5,974 nt of DNA from an uncultured Flavobacterium sp. (GTDB lineage Bacteria; Bacteroidota; Bacteroidia; Flavobacteriales; Flavobacteriaceae). The notes beneath the pieces are model-generated. The model worked only from the letters and a program-made list of their open reading frames with translations. It was not told where the DNA came from and searched no databases. Below are positions 5,175-5,974 of this stretch, one piece after another (position 1 is the stretch's first letter; every line of letters begins with the position of its first letter). Position numbers and translations under genes: made by a program. The stretch is from assembly GCF_946482535.1 (NCBI RefSeq), contig NZ_CAMLRU010000162.1:1-5974 (forward strand). Direction: 5' to 3'.

Positions 5175-5663
5175 ATGAAAAAACTCTCTCTACTCTTAAT
5201 CGCCTCAATTATACTGTTCTCTTGTAAGTTGACAGATCAAAAGAATACAGATTCCGAAGATGAGAATCTGCCTTTAGCCGCGAAAGATTCTTCTGTGGTG
5301 AACGATAAAGATGAACACGGATGTTTGGCAACAGCGGGTTATATTTGGTCAAAGATGAATAAGGAATGTGTTAAAGGTTATACCGGAATCCAACTCAATC
5401 CGGCTGACAAACCTGAGAATGAAGACGAAACCTTAAGCGCTTACGTACTTTTTAGCGAAGATTTGAATCAGGCGGAAGTCTTTTTGCCTAACGAAACCAA
5501 CTCGGTCGTACTGACTCGTTTAGCCGAAGGCAAGCCATGGGTTTTTGAAGATTGGCAATTGGTACCATGGAAAGGCTATGTTTTGAAAAAAGGAACCGAG
5601 ATCAAATTTTCAGGCGATGGTGAAATGGGTAAAAAAATTACCGGAAGCGACATACAAGAATAA
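5175..5663 (+). CDS. putative lipoprotein with paired-cysteine motif
   Basis: The 162-residue product has a lipoprotein signal peptide: MKK, a hydrophobic core LSLLLIASIIL and a lipobox LFSC, so C17 should be lipidated after signal peptidase II cleavage and the protein placed in the outer membrane or periplasm. A polar, acidic linker (18-48) follows. Then comes GCLATAGYIWSKMNKECVKG (49-68), in which C50 and C65 frame an AGYxW motif and could form a disulphide in the periplasm. From memory, this C-X3-GYxW...C module recurs in small Bacteroidetes lipoproteins; I could not verify this. The rest (85-155) looks beta-rich (SAYVLFSEDLNQAEVFLP, GYVLKKGTEIKFSG). A GAAGG string precedes the ATG but ends only one base before it, too close for normal Shine-Dalgarno pairing. 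It follows the anchored gene by nine bases, ending the operon at a terminator. Function unknown. Confidence 0.87.
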   Translation: MKKLSLLLIASIILFSCKLTDQKNTDSEDENLPLAAKDSSVVNDKDEHGCLATAGYIWSKMNKECVKGYTGIQLNPADKPENEDETLSAYVLFSEDLNQAEVFLPNETNSVVLTRLAEGKPWVFEDWQLVPWKGYVLKKGTEIKFSGDGEMGKKITGSDIQE

Positions 5664-5697
5664 TAAAAAAGTCCCGAGAAATCGGGACTTTTTTATT
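5662..5697. terminator. strong bidirectional terminator with GAAA tetraloop
   Basis: A 16-bp stem (5662-5677 with 5682-5697) has the core GTCCCGA/TCGGGAC and closes with the stable GAAA tetraloop (5678-5681). A six-base A run on one arm and T run on the other make it active in both directions. It ends the hydrolase-lipoprotein operon and the convergent alpha/beta-hydrolase gene; two bases of one stop codon and all of the other (5693-5695) lie in the stem. Confidence 0.95.
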
Positions 5698-5974
5698 GTG
5701 CTAACCAATGTTTGAAATCGAAAAAGTTTTGCGGTGCTACACCGTGTCCAACCATATATTCTTTAAATACAATTTCAACACCTAACACTTGTAACATTGG
5801 AATTGATTTTCGAGCCCATTCAACCGGAATGACTTGGTCAACCGTTCCGTGTGAGGCAAATATTTTTAAGTGACTAAAATCATTTTCGGTATAATCATCA
5901 ACTGCAATTTCCGGATTAAAATAGCCGCTCATGGCCACAACACGCTGTACTTTTTCGGGATAAGATAAAGCTAC
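5693..5974 (-). CDS. alpha/beta-hydrolase, phospholipase/carboxylesterase type, C-terminal fragment
   Basis: The gene runs off the right edge; 93 residues of its C-terminus are visible, read from the last codon at 5972-5974 (VALSYPEKVQRVVAMSGYF...). They fit the phospholipase/carboxylesterase branch of alpha/beta-hydrolases (COG0400, YpfH-like), cytoplasmic serine esterases. ALSYPEKVQRVVAMSGY is the helix and strand following the nucleophile elbow. HGTVDQVIPVEWARK carries the catalytic Asp (codon 5837-5839), and VGHGVAPQNFFDFKHWL carries the catalytic His (codon 5744-5746). The nucleophile serine (GxSxG) lies outside the window. An in-frame GTG at 5938 is not a start, because the family homology continues upstream of it. 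The substrate is unknown; relatives include thioesterases and carboxylesterases. Confidence 0.85.
   Translation of the reverse strand, partial: VALSYPEKVQRVVAMSGYFNPEIAVDDYTENDFSHLKIFASHGTVDQVIPVEWARKSIPMLQVLGVEIVFKEYMVGHGVAPQNFFDFKHWLAQ

Noticed and set aside
1..5974. Mobile element, CRISPR, toxin-antitoxin or defence system.
   Set aside because: No transposase or integrase, no repeat-spacer pattern, no terminal inverted repeats and no tRNA-like sequence were seen; the gene set looks like stable chromosomal core.

Overview
This window looks like chromosomal DNA from a member of the Flavobacteriaceae, probably Flavobacterium or a close relative. The DNA is AT-rich. Start codons lack real Shine-Dalgarno sequences, and the best promoter matches are the Bacteroidetes type (-33 TTTG, -7 TAnnTTTG). 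The gene content (a GH16 glucanase tail, an ECF sigma factor, a SorC-type lipoprotein and a large conserved flavobacterial protein of unknown function) points the same way. No mobile element, tRNA, rRNA or CRISPR array is visible, and no gene-free stretch exceeds about 175 bases.

Layout from left to right: (1) the last 31 codons of a GH16 endo-beta-glucanase; (2) a strong Bacteroidetes promoter, an ECF sigma factor and a tiny basic protein, ending at a perfect hairpin terminator; (3) a convergent endonuclease III gene (nth) on the minus strand; (4) divergent from it, a PrxQ/BCP peroxiredoxin; (5) a shared bidirectional terminator, then a convergent minus-strand gene for a 488-residue protein of unknown function; (6) a compact divergent promoter region with a 16-bp palindrome; (7) a tightly packed plus-strand trio: PhnP-like metallo-beta-lactamase-fold hydrolase, membrane-anchored protein and Cys-containing lipoprotein; (8) a third bidirectional terminator and the 3' end of an alpha/beta-hydrolase (phospholipase/carboxylesterase type) on the minus strand.

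Most of the window is core chromosomal housekeeping rather than an accessory system. nth and the peroxiredoxin form a divergent pair with DNA-repair and peroxide-defence roles. The points that merit attention are: an endonuclease III that keeps its catalytic Lys and Asp but has none of the four [4Fe-4S] cysteines; a 47-residue basic protein sitting where an anti-sigma factor might be expected; the uncharacterised 488-residue protein; the palindrome between two divergent promoters; and an economical arrangement in which stop codons of convergent genes lie inside shared terminator hairpins. I found no clear evidence of a wholly new multi-gene system.
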